Source: Halomonas salipaludis (lineage in GTDB: Bacteria; Pseudomonadota; Gammaproteobacteria; Pseudomonadales; Halomonadaceae). From it: a stretch of DNA of 64,000 nt. Both the position numbers and the translations under genes were made by a program. The notes below the pieces were generated by a model that did not search any database, was not told where the DNA came from, and saw nothing but the letters and a program-made list of their open reading frames with translations. The stretch covers positions 62,001-126,000 of the forward strand of contig NZ_NSKB01000009.1 of assembly GCF_002286975.1 (NCBI RefSeq), written 5' to 3'. Below are positions 19,000 to 30,909 of this stretch, piece after piece. Every line of letters starts with the position of its first letter. The stretch's first letter is position 1.

Positions 19000-19029
19000 T
19001 TGGTAATCGCATGTGGCTCTTCGTATAAT
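19000..19029 (+). promoter_or_regulatory. Sigma-70-type promoter for ppa
   Basis: TTGGTA at 19000-19005, an 18-bp spacer, and a perfect TATAAT at 19024-19029, about 80 bp before the ppa start codon. No other promoter of this quality lies between the divergent kinase-like gene and ppa. Confidence 0.6.
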
Positions 19030-19108
19030 TCGCCGCATTGCAATAACTGCCAGTGTCCTGGCCATCGCCAGCACCCAGCACTCTTCCTACGTCAGAAAGG
19101 ACTGCACC

Positions 19109-19639
19109 ATGAGTTTCGACAAGATCCCCGCCGGCAAGGACCTCCCCAACGACGTCTACGTCGCTATCGAGATCCCCGCCAACCACGCGCCGATCAAGTA
19201 CGAGATCGACAAGGACATGGATGCGCTGCTGGTCGACCGCTTCATGGCCACGCCGATGTTCTACCCAGCCAACTACGGCTTCATTCCCGACACCCTGGCC
19301 GACGACGGCGACGCCCTCGATGCGCTGGTGGTCACCCCCTACCCGGTCCAACCCGGCAGCGTGATTCGCGCGCGTCCGGTGGGCATCCTCAACATGACCG
19401 ACGAGGCCGGCGAAGACGCCAAGCTGGTGTGCGTGCCGCACCAGAAACTCACCGCCCTCTACGACGACGTCCAGGAAGTCACCGACCTGCCCGAGCTGCT
19501 GCGCCAGCAGATCGCCCACTTCTTCGAGAACTACAAGGATCTCGAGAAGGGCAAGTGGGTCAAGGTCGAGTCCTGGGAGGGCGCCGAGGCTGCTCGTGCG
19601 GCAATCGAGAAGGCCGCCGCGGCTTACGCCAAGGCCTGA
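19109..19639 (+). CDS. ppa: Inorganic pyrophosphatase
   Basis: Soluble family I pyrophosphatase hydrolysing PPi to phosphate with Mg2+. 176 aa from ATG 19109 (AAAGGA upstream), the same length as the E. coli enzyme. Active-site segments: [27 protein letters not shown] with the clustered acidic metal ligands, and DAKLVCVP. The longer frame from 19013 was rejected. A GC-rich hairpin follows. Confidence 0.97.
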   Translation: MSFDKIPAGKDLPNDVYVAIEIPANHAPIKYEIDKDMDALLVDRFMATPMFYPANYGFIPDTLADDGDALDALVVTPYPVQPGSVIRARPVGILNMTDEAGEDAKLVCVPHQKLTALYDDVQEVTDLPELLRQQIAHFFENYKDLEKGKWVKVESWEGAEAARAAIEKAAAAYAKA

Positions 19640-19655
19640 TACGCGTCGCAACGTC

Positions 19656-19681
19656 AGCGGGCCGCCCAAGGGCGGCCCGCT
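19656..19681. terminator. Hairpin between ppa and the DUF2333 gene
   Basis: 11-bp perfect stem AGCGGGCCGCC / GGCGGCCCGCT with a CAAG loop, between two convergent genes. There is no long T run, so it is a probable, not certain, bidirectional terminator. Confidence 0.6.
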
Positions 19682-19698
19682 GGCATTTCAGCGCCGTG

Positions 19699-20901
19699 TT
19701 ACTGTGCCGGATCGTCTTCGGCATCCTCTGGCCCTGCCTCGCCGGCCGCGTCGAGCGCCTCCTCGTCACCGGCCTCATCTCCGGCCTCATCAGCCGCCTC
19801 TTCCTCGCCGGCCGCATCTTCCACCACCTCCTCCACCGGCGGCTCGACGGCCCGTTCCTCCTCTGCCTGGTGTACCTCGCTGACATCCACCTCGGCAACC
19901 CGTGACGCCAACTCGCCGGCCAGGTCGCGCGCGCTCACGGTATAGTTGGCCATCACCAGGGAGTGGTTGGCGAACAGCCCGAACCCCGAGCCGTTGAGGA
20001 TCACCGGGCTCCAGATACGCCGCTGGGTCATCTCCAGTTCGGCGATCAACTGCTGCCACTCGCCGTGCGCCTCAGCGGCCTCCAGCAGGTCGGCATAGTC
20101 GCGCTCCACGCCACGCAGGAAGTGCAGCAGCGCCCAGGCGCTGCCGCGCGCTTCGAAAAAGATATCGTCGACGCGGTACCAGGGCGTGGCGTCGGGCCGC
20201 TCGTCGGCGTCGATACCCAGCTCGCGGCTGGCGTCGCGCTCGCCGAGAGCCGCCGACAGCCGCCGGGTCAGGTCGTCGAGGCGTGCCTCGACCCGCGCCA
20301 ACCAGTCGCCAAGCGGCTCGCCGTGAGGCACGAAGCCGTCGCCGGCGTCATCCCCCAGCTCGCTCAAGTAAGCCGCCAGCGCCTCTGAGGCCTGGTCGAA
20401 ACGCTGCTCAGCAGAGGGATAGAGCCAGTCGCGGCTACTCACCTGCAAGCGCTGCTCGGCCTCCTCGAGATGCGCATTCTCGCCGCCGGCCAGCCCAACC
20501 ATGCTGGTGGCGAGATCCCGCGACTGGCGCAGCACGCCCAGTTCCCAGTTGGGCATGTTGTCGAGCCACACGCCGGGAGGTGCGATATCGTTGCGCAGGT
20601 AGCCGCCAGGCTTGTCGGTCAGGGTGTCGACCACCTGCTTGAGGGTAGCGGTGGTGACCGTGCCGCGCGCGCCGGGCAGCCCCGACTGGTCGCCATCGAG
20701 GGCCTGGCGCTGCTCGCCGGTGGCCAGCTCGACGTTGAACGGCGGCGGTTCACGGCTCCACCAAATGCCAAGTACCAGGGTGACCAGCAGGTAAATCAGT
20801 GCCAGTGCCAGCAGCGGCTTCCAGATCCATCCATAGTCGGGCCGTTCGAGCTCACGGCGGCGCGCATCGGCCTTGGCCTTGCGACTTCCCAGTAGTGACA
20901 T
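19699..20901 (-). CDS. DUF2333 family membrane-anchored protein
   Basis: About 400 aa from ATG 20901 (AAAGGAAG upstream); the frame to 20961 adds 20 unlikely residues. One membrane helix (about 28-48, WKPLLALALIYLLVTLVLGIW) is followed by a long periplasmic, mainly helical region, and the last 60 residues are very rich in Glu, Asp and Ala. The DUF2333 signature is visible in LRNDIAPPGVWLDNMPNWE and WLYPSAEQRFD. The function of this family is unknown to me. It is convergent with ppa. Confidence 0.85.
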   Translation of the reverse strand: MSLLGSRKAKADARRRELERPDYGWIWKPLLALALIYLLVTLVLGIWWSREPPPFNVELATGEQRQALDGDQSGLPGARGTVTTATLKQVVDTLTDKPGGYLRNDIAPPGVWLDNMPNWELGVLRQSRDLATSMVGLAGGENAHLEEAEQRLQVSSRDWLYPSAEQRFDQASEALAAYLSELGDDAGDGFVPHGEPLGDWLARVEARLDDLTRRLSAALGERDASRELGIDADERPDATPWYRVDDIFFEARGSAWALLHFLRGVERDYADLLEAAEAHGEWQQLIAELEMTQRRIWSPVILNGSGFGLFANHSLVMANYTVSARDLAGELASRVAEVDVSEVHQAEEERAVEPPVEEVVEDAAGEEEAADEAGDEAGDEEALDAAGEAGPEDAEDDPAQ

Positions 20902-21097
20902 GGCATCGCTTCCTTTAATGAAATAACAAAGGGGTAGAGAGGACAAATGGCCGCAGCGCAATGAATGCCCAGGCCCGCTTGAGGTATCCTAGCATGTGGT
21001 CGCCGCGCCGAGCGCCATCGGGAACGTCCGCTGGCGCCACCGGTCTCAAAGGCGTTTCGTCACCCCGGCAAGCCCATGGCCTAAGGATACTCCGTAC

Positions 21098-22951
21098 GTG
21101 AACTCGCGCCTCGCCCTTCGCACCGCCCTCGCCTGGCTACTGCTGTTGACGCTGCCGGCCCTCGCCCAGGCGCAATGGTTCTCCTCCGGCGGCTCGTCGA
21201 GTCGCGACTTCCTGCCAGTCCACGAGGCCTTCGAGGCCAGCACCTGGCTGGATGGCGAGACTCTCTACGTCGGCATGCAGAGCGCCGACGACTACTATCT
21301 ATACCGCCACCGTTTCGAGCTCGAGAGCCTCGATGAGGCGGTTACCCTGGGCGAGCCCGATCTGCCCCCCGGTGAGGCGCACAGCGACGAGTTCTTCGGC
21401 GATGTCTACGTCTTCTACCAGCCGGTGGTGCTGGAGATTCCCATCGAGGGCGGCGCCCCCGAGTCGCTGGCCTTCGCGCTGACCTTCCAGGGCTGTGCCG
21501 ATGCCGGGCTCTGCTACCCCCCCGAACGCATCACCCTGGAGGCGATGCCCGGCTCGCCGCCAGCGCTATTCGCCTCCGCCCAGGCCGATGACGGCGCCGC
21601 CAACCAGCGCCCTGCCGCCCCCGATCTGCAGAGCGCCGACGGCCGCTTCAATGCGCTGCTGGCCGACGCCAGCCCACTGCTGATGATTGGCCTGTTCTTC
21701 CTTGCCGGCCTGGGGCTGACCTTTACCCCCTGCGTGCTACCGATGGTGCCGATTCTGTCGTCGATCATCGTCGGCCAGAACCCCAGCCGACCGCGCGCCC
21801 TTGCTCTCTCGGCCAGCTATGTCGCCGGCATGGCCGCCACCTATGCCGCCGTCGGGGTGCTGATGGGGCTGTTCGGTGCCGGGCTCAATCTCCAGGCGCG
21901 GCTGCAGTCGACGCCGGTGCTGATCACCTTCAGCGTACTGTTCGTAGTGTTTGCGCTGGCCATGCTGGGTGCCTTCAACCTGCGTCTATCACCGCGCCTG
22001 GCCGGACGCATCGATGCCTGGCAGGCCCGCGCCCAGCGCAGCGGCCCGCCCGGCCTGGCGCTGGCCGGGGCACTCTCGGTGCTGGTGGTCTCGCCCTGCG
22101 TATCGGCGCCGCTGGCCGGCGCCCTGGTGTTCATCTCGACCACCGGCGACGCCCTGCTGGGCGGCGCGGCGCTGCTCGCGCTGGCTCTGGGCATGGGCGT
22201 GCCGCTGCTGCTGGTGGGTACCTTCGGCACCACCCTGATGCCGCGCACCGGCGCCTGGATGAACGGCGTCAAGATCGCTTTCGGCGTGCTGCTGCTGGGG
22301 GTGGCGATCTGGCTGATTGAGCGGCTGCTGCCGCCGGCAGTAGCGCTGCTGCTGTGGTCGGCGCTGGCTATCGGTACCGCCCTGACCCTGGGAGCACTGC
22401 GCCTCAATGCGCCGCGCGGCTGGCCGCAGCTGCGCCAGGCCGCCGGGCTGATGCTGCTGATCTGGGGCATTGCGCTGGTGATCGGCGCCGCGCGTGGCGC
22501 CCAGGATCCGCTGCGCCCGCTGGCCACGCCGCCGGGTGTACTGGCCGAGCGCGGTGGCGCCGAACTGCCCACGCCGGTCAGCGTGACCCGCCTGGAGGAG
22601 CTCCAGCAGGCGCTGGCCGACGCCAGCCGCGATGGCCGACCGATCTTCGTCGACGTCACCGCCGACTGGTGCATCTCCTGCAAGCAGATGGAGCGCAACG
22701 TCTACCCCAGCGTGGCGAACCAGCTAGCCAACTTCCAGCGCATCCAGATCGATGTCACCGAGACCACCGCCGAGAGCCGCGAGCTGCTCGACCACTTCGG
22801 CCTGTTCGGCCCACCCAGCCTGCTGTTCTTCGACGGCGAGCACGAGATCCGCGAGGCACGCATTCTCGGCGAGGTGGGGCGTCGCGACTTCGCCCAGCAC
22901 CTCGAGCAGTTGCTCGGCTGGCTCGAGCAACAGCGCGCCGCCACGACGTGA
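21098..22951 (+). CDS. dsbD: Thiol:disulfide interchange protein DsbD
   Basis: Carries electrons from cytoplasmic thioredoxin to periplasmic DsbC/DsbG and cytochrome maturation. 617 aa from GTG 21098 (AAGGA 10 nt upstream), which puts a clean signal peptide at the N-terminus (LLLLTLPALAQAQ). The order is an N-terminal immunoglobulin-like domain with the Cys pair (GCADAGLCYPP), eight-helix transmembrane domain with FTPCVLPMVPIL and SPCVSAPLAGAL, and a thioredoxin-like C-terminal domain with TADWCISCK. accB follows after 214 bp; aroQ, often found here in relatives, is absent. Confidence 0.96.
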   Translation: MNSRLALRTALAWLLLLTLPALAQAQWFSSGGSSSRDFLPVHEAFEASTWLDGETLYVGMQSADDYYLYRHRFELESLDEAVTLGEPDLPPGEAHSDEFFGDVYVFYQPVVLEIPIEGGAPESLAFALTFQGCADAGLCYPPERITLEAMPGSPPALFASAQADDGAANQRPAAPDLQSADGRFNALLADASPLLMIGLFFLAGLGLTFTPCVLPMVPILSSIIVGQNPSRPRALALSASYVAGMAATYAAVGVLMGLFGAGLNLQARLQSTPVLITFSVLFVVFALAMLGAFNLRLSPRLAGRIDAWQARAQRSGPPGLALAGALSVLVVSPCVSAPLAGALVFISTTGDALLGGAALLALALGMGVPLLLVGTFGTTLMPRTGAWMNGVKIAFGVLLLGVAIWLIERLLPPAVALLLWSALAIGTALTLGALRLNAPRGWPQLRQAAGLMLLIWGIALVIGAARGAQDPLRPLATPPGVLAERGGAELPTPVSVTRLEELQQALADASRDGRPIFVDVTADWCISCKQMERNVYPSVANQLANFQRIQIDVTETTAESRELLDHFGLFGPPSLLFFDGEHEIREARILGEVGRRDFAQHLEQLLGWLEQQRAATT

Positions 22952-23165
22952 TCATCGTCAAACATCTGTTCAACAGCCGGCTTCGGCGGCCATCGCCGTG
23001 GCACGCTGGACAAGCCTATCTTTTTTCGGCACACTCCTCGAACACTGTTTTCAACGGCCGATATCACGATATTTTTCAGGATCGTGTCGTTATCTAGACA
23101 GAGTCGGCGAAGGTTGACAGCGTCGCCGACCGGCCACGTACACCACCCCTGATCGAGACAGATTC

Positions 23166-23636
23166 ATGGATATTCGCAAGGTCAAGAAGCTGATCGAGCT
23201 GCTGGAAGAGTCCAACATCAGCGAGATTGAAATTCAGGAAGGCGAAGAGTCGGTCCGTATCAGCCGCCACCCCAATGGCGCCACTTACCAGCACAGCATG
23301 CCGCAATACGCTATGCCGCCGACCGGCTACGCACCGCCCGCCGCCCCTCAGCCGGCACCCGCTGCCAGCGCCGAAGAGAGCAGCGCCCCGGCGCAGCATA
23401 GCGGCCACGCGGTGGCCTCGCCGATGGTCGGCACCTTCTATCGCGCCTCGGCGCCGGGCGCCAAGCCGTTCGTCGAAGTCGGCCAGAGCGTCAAGAAAGG
23501 CGATGCCATCTGCATCGTCGAGGCCATGAAGATGATGAATCAGATCGAAGCCGACCAGGACGGCGTGATCGAAGCCATTCTGGTCGAGGACGGTGAACCG
23601 GTCGAGTTCGACCAGCCGATGCTCATCATCAGCTAA
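23166..23636 (+). CDS. accB: Biotin carboxyl carrier protein of acetyl-CoA carboxylase
   Basis: Carries the biotin that shuttles CO2 in malonyl-CoA synthesis. The 156-aa protein has an N-terminal dimerisation part ([15 protein letters not shown]), a Pro/Ala-rich linker (about 50-80), and the biotinyl domain with the EAMKMMN biotin-attachment motif. It forms an operon with accC, 21 bp downstream. Confidence 0.98.
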   Translation: MDIRKVKKLIELLEESNISEIEIQEGEESVRISRHPNGATYQHSMPQYAMPPTGYAPPAAPQPAPAASAEESSAPAQHSGHAVASPMVGTFYRASAPGAKPFVEVGQSVKKGDAICIVEAMKMMNQIEADQDGVIEAILVEDGEPVEFDQPMLIIS

Positions 23637-23657
23637 CCTCCAAGGGGCGCAACCATC

Positions 23658-24998
23658 ATGTTGGACAAGGTACTCATCGCCAACCGCGGCGAGATCGCCC
23701 TGCGCATCCTGCGCGCCTGCAAGGAGCTGGGCATCAAGACCGTCGCGGTCCACTCCAAGGCCGACCGCGAGCTAATGCACGTGCGCCTGGCCGATGAAGC
23801 GGTGTGCATCGGGCCGGCCTCTTCGGCGCAGTCCTACCTCAATATCCCGGCGCTGATCAGCGCCGCCGAGGTCACCGACGCCAGCGCCATTCATCCCGGC
23901 TACGGCTTCCTTTCCGAAAACGCCAACTTCGCCGAACAGGTCGAGCGCTCCGGCTTCGTGTTCATCGGCCCGCGCGCCGAGACCATTCGCCTGATGGGCG
24001 ACAAGGTCAGCGCCATCGAGGCGATGAAGAAAGCCGGCGTACCCACCGTCCCCGGCTCCGACGGGCCGGTACCCGACGATCCCCAGCAGACGCTGGCCAT
24101 CGCCCGGCGCATCGGCTATCCGGTGATCATCAAGGCCGCCGCTGGCGGCGGCGGTCGCGGCATGCGCGTGGTGCATAGCGAAGCGCACCTGCTGTCGTCG
24201 ATCAGCGTGACCCAGAACGAAGCCAACGCGGCATTCGGCGACGGCACCGTCTACATGGAGAAGTTTCTCGAGCATCCACGCCACGTCGAGGTACAGGTGC
24301 TGGCCGACGGCCAGGGCAACGCCGTGCATCTCTATGATCGTGACTGCTCGCTGCAGCGCCGCCACCAGAAGGTCCTCGAGGAGGCCCCGGCGCCGCATCT
24401 CGATCAGGAGGCCCGCGCGCGGGTGCTCAAGGCGTGCACCGACGCCTGCCTGACGATCAACTACCGCGGCGCGGGCACCTTCGAGTTCCTCTACGAGAAC
24501 GGCCAGTTCTTCTTCATCGAGATGAACACCCGTGTCCAGGTCGAGCATCCGGTCACCGAGATGGTCACCGGCGTCGATATCGTCAAGGAGCAGTTGCGCA
24601 TCGCCGCCGGCATGCCGCTGTCGATCACCCAGGACGACGTGCAGCTCAACGGCCACGCCTTCGAGTGCCGCATCAACGCCGAGGATTCGCGTACCTTCAT
24701 GCCCTCGCCGGGCAAGGTCACGCTCTACCACGCCCCCGGTGGACTCGGCGTGCGCATGGACTCGCACCTCTACACCGGCTACAGCGTACCACCCCACTAC
24801 GACTCGCTGATCGGCAAGCTGATCACCTGGGGCGCCAGCCGTGAGATCGCCCTGACCCGCATGCGCATCGCCCTCGACGAGCTGCTGGTGGAAGGCATCA
24901 AGACCAATATCGACCTGCAGAAAGACCTGGTGCGCGACAGCCACTTCCAGCAGGGCGGGGTCAATATCCACTATCTCGAGAAGAAGCTCGCCCAGTAA
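23658..24998 (+). CDS. accC: Biotin carboxylase subunit of acetyl-CoA carboxylase
   Basis: ATP-dependent carboxylation of the AccB biotin. 446 aa with the ATP-grasp fold: [16 protein letters not shown] at the N-terminus, the glycine-rich [14 protein letters not shown] loop, HVEVQVLAD, and the catalytic [16 protein letters not shown] segment. It closes the accBC operon; a strong hairpin terminator follows. Confidence 0.98.
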   Translation: MLDKVLIANRGEIALRILRACKELGIKTVAVHSKADRELMHVRLADEAVCIGPASSAQSYLNIPALISAAEVTDASAIHPGYGFLSENANFAEQVERSGFVFIGPRAETIRLMGDKVSAIEAMKKAGVPTVPGSDGPVPDDPQQTLAIARRIGYPVIIKAAAGGGGRGMRVVHSEAHLLSSISVTQNEANAAFGDGTVYMEKFLEHPRHVEVQVLADGQGNAVHLYDRDCSLQRRHQKVLEEAPAPHLDQEARARVLKACTDACLTINYRGAGTFEFLYENGQFFFIEMNTRVQVEHPVTEMVTGVDIVKEQLRIAAGMPLSITQDDVQLNGHAFECRINAEDSRTFMPSPGKVTLYHAPGGLGVRMDSHLYTGYSVPPHYDSLIGKLITWGASREIALTRMRIALDELLVEGIKTNIDLQKDLVRDSHFQQGGVNIHYLEKKLAQ

Positions 24999-25013
24999 CC
25001 GCTGGCGTGCTGG

Positions 25014-25040
25014 ACGGGGCGGCCACTGGCCGCCCCGTTT
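25014..25040 (+). terminator. Rho-independent terminator after accC
   Basis: ACGGGGCGGCC / GGCCGCCCCGT, an 11-bp perfect stem with an ACT loop, followed by TTT, 16 bp after the accC stop. Confidence 0.75.
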
Positions 25041-25084
25041 GCGTGTAGCCGACACCGCTTACCGCCCATTCAGGAGGCTTGCCC

Positions 25085-25999
25085 ATGCCCTGGCTGCAAC
25101 TCAAGGCCCATACCGCCCCCGAGCACGCCGAACGGCTCGAGGAGCTGCTGCTCGATGAGGGAGCCAGCGCCATCACCCTGGAGGATGCCCACGACGACCC
25201 GGTGTTCGAGCCCGACCGCGGCACCACCCCGCTGTGGAACGAGACGGTGCTTACCGGCCTCTATGACGACCTCGAAGGGATCGACGCCATGCTCGAGCGG
25301 GTCCGCGAGGCGTGGGCGGTCGAGCTGCCCGACGAGCCATGTCCGGAGATCGAGGTCGAACTGCTCGCCGACCGCGACTGGGAGCGCGAGTGGATGGACG
25401 GCTTCACCCCGCTGCAGATGGGCCAGCGCCTGTGGATCGTGCCCAGCTGGCACGCTGCACCGGACCCCGATGCCGTCAACCTGCTGCTCGACCCAGGGCT
25501 GGCCTTCGGCACCGGCACTCACCCCACCACGGCACTCTGCCTGGCGTGGCTCGACGGCCTGGCGCTGGACGGCGAGCTCGACGCTCGCGAGGTGCTCGAC
25601 GTCGGCTGCGGCTCGGGCATTCTGGCCATCGCCGCGCTCAAGCTCGGCGCCATGCACGCCGTGGGTACCGATATCGACCCCCAGGCGCTGACCGCCAGCC
25701 GCGACAACGCCGCGCGCAACGCCGTGGACGAACAACGTTTCGCCCTGCACTACCCCGAGCAGCTCGACGACGCACGACGCTTCGACGTGGTGGTGGCCAA
25801 TATCCTCGCCGGGCCACTGGTCGAGCTGGCGGCGATGATCGCCGGCCACGTCGCGCCGGGTGGGCGCCTGGCGCTATCCGGGATCCTCGCCCAGCAGGCC
25901 GACGAGGTGCTCGACGCCTACCGCGCCCAGGGCCTAGCGATGGATGAACCGGCGAGCCGCGACGGCTGGGTGCGATTGAGCGGCCGGCGGCCCGCTTGA
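25085..25999 (+). CDS. prmA: Ribosomal protein L11 methyltransferase
   Basis: Trimethylates ribosomal protein L11 using SAM. 304 aa from ATG 25085, with a textbook AGGAGG upstream (25071-25076). The N-terminal substrate domain begins [10 protein letters not shown]. The methyltransferase core shows [38 protein letters not shown], and [10 protein letters not shown] (NPPF-like). It is followed by dusB-fis, as in relatives. Confidence 0.97.
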   Translation: MPWLQLKAHTAPEHAERLEELLLDEGASAITLEDAHDDPVFEPDRGTTPLWNETVLTGLYDDLEGIDAMLERVREAWAVELPDEPCPEIEVELLADRDWEREWMDGFTPLQMGQRLWIVPSWHAAPDPDAVNLLLDPGLAFGTGTHPTTALCLAWLDGLALDGELDAREVLDVGCGSGILAIAALKLGAMHAVGTDIDPQALTASRDNAARNAVDEQRFALHYPEQLDDARRFDVVVANILAGPLVELAAMIAGHVAPGGRLALSGILAQQADEVLDAYRAQGLAMDEPASRDGWVRLSGRRPA

Positions 26000-26104
26000 A
26001 TGCCCCTCGGCCGGGCTGGCTGAATGTCCATCTTCACCCGCGGGCGGGGGGTGGGTATGATATGCCCCCCTTGATGACGATTGACCATGATCGAACGAGC
26101 CCCG

Positions 26105-27145
26105 ATGCCCATTGACGCCTCGGCGCTGCCGTCTATCGGCCGCCACCGCCTGCCCAACCGCGTGATCCTGGCCCCCATGGCCGGTGTCACCGACCGCCCC
26201 TTCCGGCAGCTGTGCCGGCGGCTGGGCGCCGGGCTGGTGGTCGGCGAGATGGTCACCTCCGACCCCAGCCTGTGGCACACCCGCAAGTCGCGGCTGCGCA
26301 TGGACCATCGCGGCGAGCCCGGCCCTCGCGCGGTGCAGATCGCCGGCGGCGACGCCGCCATGCTGGCCGAGGCGGCACGCCTGAATGCCGCCCAGGGCGC
26401 CGAGATCATCGACATCAACATGGGCTGCCCGGCCAAGAAGGTGTGCAACAAGGCCGCCGGCTCGGCGCTACTCCGCGACGAGCGGCTGGTGGCCGAGATC
26501 CTCGACGCCGTGGTCGCCGCAGTGAACGTGCCGGTGACGCTCAAGATCCGCACCGGCTGGTGCGCCGAGAGCCGCAACGGCGAGCGGGTCGCGCGGCTTG
26601 CCGAGGACGCCGGCATCCAGGCGCTGGCGGTACACGGCCGCACCCGCGAGCAGCGCTATAACGGCCACGCCGAATACGACACCATCGCCGCGATCAAGGC
26701 CGCGGTGTCGATTCCGGTGTTCGCCAACGGCGATATCGACTCGCCCGAGAAAGCCGCCCGAATCATCGACTATACTGGTGCGGATGCGGTGATGGTGGGT
26801 CGCGGTGCCCAGGGCAATCCCTGGCTGTTCGCCGAGATCGACCACTACCTGCGCCACGGCCAGCGGCTCACTGCACCTAGCGCAGCGGAACGCCGCGAGG
26901 TGATGCTCGACCACCTCGCCAGCTTGCACGATTTCTACGGCGAGCACATGGGCGTGCGCATTGCGCGCAAGCACCTCGGCTGGTACCTGGCCCGGCATGC
27001 GCCGGACGCCTCCACCGTCAAGCGTCAGCGTGCGCATTTCAATGCCCTGGAGAGCCCCCGGGCACAGCGAGACTTCGTGGACCAACTGTTTCGTCATCCC
27101 GCCGCCGTGCGGTCGATGACGTCGAATGGAATCAGCGCAGCATGA
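26105..27145 (+). CDS. dusB: tRNA-dihydrouridine synthase B
   Basis: FMN enzyme reducing uridine to dihydrouridine in the tRNA D-loop. About 346 aa: [26 protein letters not shown] binds [22 protein letters not shown] contains the catalytic Cys, and [12 protein letters not shown] and [14 protein letters not shown] are conserved. ATG 26105 was chosen because the core begins soon after; ATG 26087 in the same frame is also possible, since neither has a strong ribosome-binding site. The stop overlaps the fis start (ATGA), the usual coupled dusB-fis operon. Confidence 0.95.
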   Translation: MPIDASALPSIGRHRLPNRVILAPMAGVTDRPFRQLCRRLGAGLVVGEMVTSDPSLWHTRKSRLRMDHRGEPGPRAVQIAGGDAAMLAEAARLNAAQGAEIIDINMGCPAKKVCNKAAGSALLRDERLVAEILDAVVAAVNVPVTLKIRTGWCAESRNGERVARLAEDAGIQALAVHGRTREQRYNGHAEYDTIAAIKAAVSIPVFANGDIDSPEKAARIIDYTGADAVMVGRGAQGNPWLFAEIDHYLRHGQRLTAPSAAERREVMLDHLASLHDFYGEHMGVRIARKHLGWYLARHAPDASTVKRQRAHFNALESPRAQRDFVDQLFRHPAAVRSMTSNGISAA

Positions 27146-27486
27146 CCAGCAGGCAACCCACACAGCCAGGCTCCTTGATGGCCGCGGCCCAGGAATCCCT
27201 CGACCTCGCCGCGGCGCTGCCCAGCGATAGCGAGCGCGCGCTTGCCGCCACGCCCACCGACCGGCCGCTGCGCGAGGCGGTAGACGTCGCCATGCGACGC
27301 TACTTCGCCCACCTCGATGGCGAATCGGTCACCGACCTCTACGCCATGGTGCTGGCCGAGGTCGAGGCGCCGCTGCTCACTGCGGTGATGGAGCACGTCG
27401 ACGGCAACCAGACCCGCGCCGCCGACATGCTGGGCCTCAACCGCGGCACGCTGCGCAAGAAGCTCAAGCAGTACGACCTGATCTGA
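27142..27486 (+). CDS. fis: DNA-binding protein Fis
   Basis: Nucleoid-associated factor that bends DNA and regulates rRNA, recombination and growth-phase genes. The 114-aa protein carries the C-terminal helix-turn-helix: [30 protein letters not shown]. The N-terminal 40 residues are longer than in E. coli Fis (98 aa). It is translationally coupled to dusB by an ATGA overlap. Confidence 0.96.
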   Translation: MTSRQPTQPGSLMAAAQESLDLAAALPSDSERALAATPTDRPLREAVDVAMRRYFAHLDGESVTDLYAMVLAEVEAPLLTAVMEHVDGNQTRAADMLGLNRGTLRKKLKQYDLI

Positions 27487-27492
27487 GATCCT

Positions 27493-27523
27493 GAGGGAGC
27501 CCCACGCGGCTCCCTCGCTGTTT
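27493..27523 (+). terminator. Terminator after dusB-fis
   Basis: GAGGGAGCC / GGCTCCCTC 9-bp stem followed by GCTGTTT, just after the fis stop. Confidence 0.65.
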
Positions 27524-27551
27524 AATGATTCACTAAGCTGAGAGTACTCCC

Positions 27552-29128
<1,577 letters not shown>

Positions 29129-29135
<7 letters not shown>

Positions 29136-29271
29136 GGAGATGAAAACGCTGGATCTCGGTCATGCGTCGTTGAAAGTCGGCATCAAGATGCTCATTTGCA
29201 ACAGCAAACTCCGCTCTTTCGCCGACTTTCGCCTAGCCTGACCATCGCCCAGCGGTTTTCTCGAACAGTGC
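29129..29271. repeat. 143-nt imperfect palindrome (purH copy)
   Basis: The two halves of this segment are largely reverse complements around a centre near 29201. Paired stretches from outside in are GCACTG / CAGTGC, GAAAACGCTGG / CCAGCGGTTTTC, GGTCA / TGACC, GAAAGTCGGC / GCCGACTTTC, and an apical TTTGC-AACA-GCAAA. A related element of the same 143-nt length occurs at 58877-59019. The left arm overlaps the last codons of purH. Confidence 0.75.
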
Positions 29272-29279
29272 TTAATTAG

Positions 29280-29311
29280 AAAACCCCATTGGCCTAGGCC
29301 AATGGGGTTTT
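29280..29311. terminator. Perfect bidirectional terminator between purH and gabD
   Basis: AAAACCCCATTGGCC / GGCCAATGGGGTTTT with only TA between the arms: a 15-bp perfect stem with A run and T run on either side, placed between two convergent genes. Confidence 0.85.
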
Positions 29312-29361
29312 CTGTTCTTAAAGCTTATGAACTATGGCTTCCAGCTCCGGGCGGAGCCCGG

Positions 29362-30819
29362 TCAGCCGAGATCGATACACAGGTACTTGGTCTCGACGAA
29401 CTCTTCGAGCCCCTCGCGGCCGCCTTCGCGGCCCAGGCCGGAGGCCTTGACCCCGCCGAACGGCGTTGCCGGGTTGGAGATCAGGCCGGTGTTGATGCCC
29501 ACCATGCCGTACTCGAGCGCCTCGGCGACGCGCCATACCCGGCCCAGGTCGCGGGAGTAGAAGTAGGCCGCCAGGCCATACTCGGTGGCGTTGGCCATGG
29601 TGATGGCGTCCTCTTCGTCATCGAAGGGGAACACCGCGGCGAGCGGCCCGAAGGTCTCTTCGTGGGCGACCTTCATGCTGTCGTTGGCGGCACTGATCAG
29701 GGTCGGGGTGAAGAAGTTGCCGCCCAGCGGGTGAGGGTTGCCGCCAAGCAGCAGCTCGGCGCCCTTGTCGACCGCGTCGTGGACGTGGTCGCTGACCTTG
29801 TCGACGCCGTCGCGGTCGATCAGCGGGCCGATATTGATGCCCTCCTGAGTGCCGTCGCCGACGTGCAGTTCGCTGTTCATGGCCACCGCCAGCTTCTCGC
29901 AGAAGGCATTGACCACGCTCGATTGGACCAGGAACCGGTTGGTACATACGCAGGTCTGGCCAGCGTTGCGGAACTTGGCGGCCATGGCGCCGTCAACGGC
30001 GGCATCGAGATCGGCATCCTCGAACACGATGAACGGCGCATTGCCGCCCAGCTCCAGCGAGATCTTCTGGATATGCTGGGACGCCTGGGCCATCAGCGTA
30101 CGGCCGACTTCTGTGGAGCCGGTGAAAGTGATCTTGCGCACCACCGGCGACTCGGTAAGCGCCGCGGCGATCTCCGAGGCGCGGCCGGGCACCACGTTGA
30201 ACACCCCGCGCGGCACCCCGGCGCGCTCGGCCAGCAGCGCCAGCGCGGTTGCCGAGAACGGTGTCTGGCTGGCCGGCTTGACCACGATCGGGCAGCCGGC
30301 GGCCAGCGCCGCGCCGGCCTTGCGGGTGATCATCGCCGCCGGGAAGTTCCACGGCGTGATCGCGCCAACCACGCCCACCGGCTGCTTGGTGACCACCACC
30401 CGCTGGTTGGCGCTGGCGGCCGGGATCGTCTCGCCATAGATGCGCCGCGCCTCCTCGGCGAACCAACGCAGGAAACTCGCCGCGTAGCCGATTTCGCCGG
30501 CGGCCTCCTTGAGCGGCTTGCCCTGCTCGAGGGTCATGATGGTGGCCAGCTCCTGCTGATGCTCATGCATCAGGTCGTGCCACTTCATCAGAATATCGGC
30601 ACGCTCGAGTGCGGTCAGCGCACGCCAGGCCGGAAAGGCAGCCTCGGCGGCAGTGATTGCCCGCTCGGTTTCGGCGCGGCCCAGGCGCGGCACGCGGCCG
30701 ATGGCCTCGCCACTGGCCGGGTTGATGACGTCGATCTGTTCGCCGCTGTCGGCGGCGACCCAACTGCCATCGATATAGGCAAAGGGACGATATAACGGAC
30801 TGTCTTGCAGGGATGACAT
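29362..30819 (-). CDS. gabD: NADP-dependent succinate-semialdehyde dehydrogenase
   Basis: Oxidises succinate semialdehyde to succinate, the last step of GABA degradation. 485 aa from ATG 30819 (AGGAG upstream). The aldehyde dehydrogenase fold shows ITPWNFPAAMITRK, FTGSTEVGRTLM, the catalytic Glu in LELGGNAPF and the catalytic Cys in NAGQTCVCTNR. SSADH typing rests on GabD-like stretches (PATPFGGVKASGLGREGG, the CxC active site). gabT is not adjacent. Confidence 0.92.
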   Translation of the reverse strand: MSSLQDSPLYRPFAYIDGSWVAADSGEQIDVINPASGEAIGRVPRLGRAETERAITAAEAAFPAWRALTALERADILMKWHDLMHEHQQELATIMTLEQGKPLKEAAGEIGYAASFLRWFAEEARRIYGETIPAASANQRVVVTKQPVGVVGAITPWNFPAAMITRKAGAALAAGCPIVVKPASQTPFSATALALLAERAGVPRGVFNVVPGRASEIAAALTESPVVRKITFTGSTEVGRTLMAQASQHIQKISLELGGNAPFIVFEDADLDAAVDGAMAAKFRNAGQTCVCTNRFLVQSSVVNAFCEKLAVAMNSELHVGDGTQEGINIGPLIDRDGVDKVSDHVHDAVDKGAELLLGGNPHPLGGNFFTPTLISAANDSMKVAHEETFGPLAAVFPFDDEEDAITMANATEYGLAAYFYSRDLGRVWRVAEALEYGMVGINTGLISNPATPFGGVKASGLGREGGREGLEEFVETKYLCIDLG

Positions 30820-30909
30820 GATGTTCTCCTTTCCATCATTGCGCCGCGTATGCGGCGCACGGGATGATGCGAAACGGGGCACGCAGGGGTAGCTTGGGAC
30901 ATGAGGGCA

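Noticed and set aside
23772-25055. 427-aa open frame antisense to accC
   Set aside because: Shadow of a complete accC.
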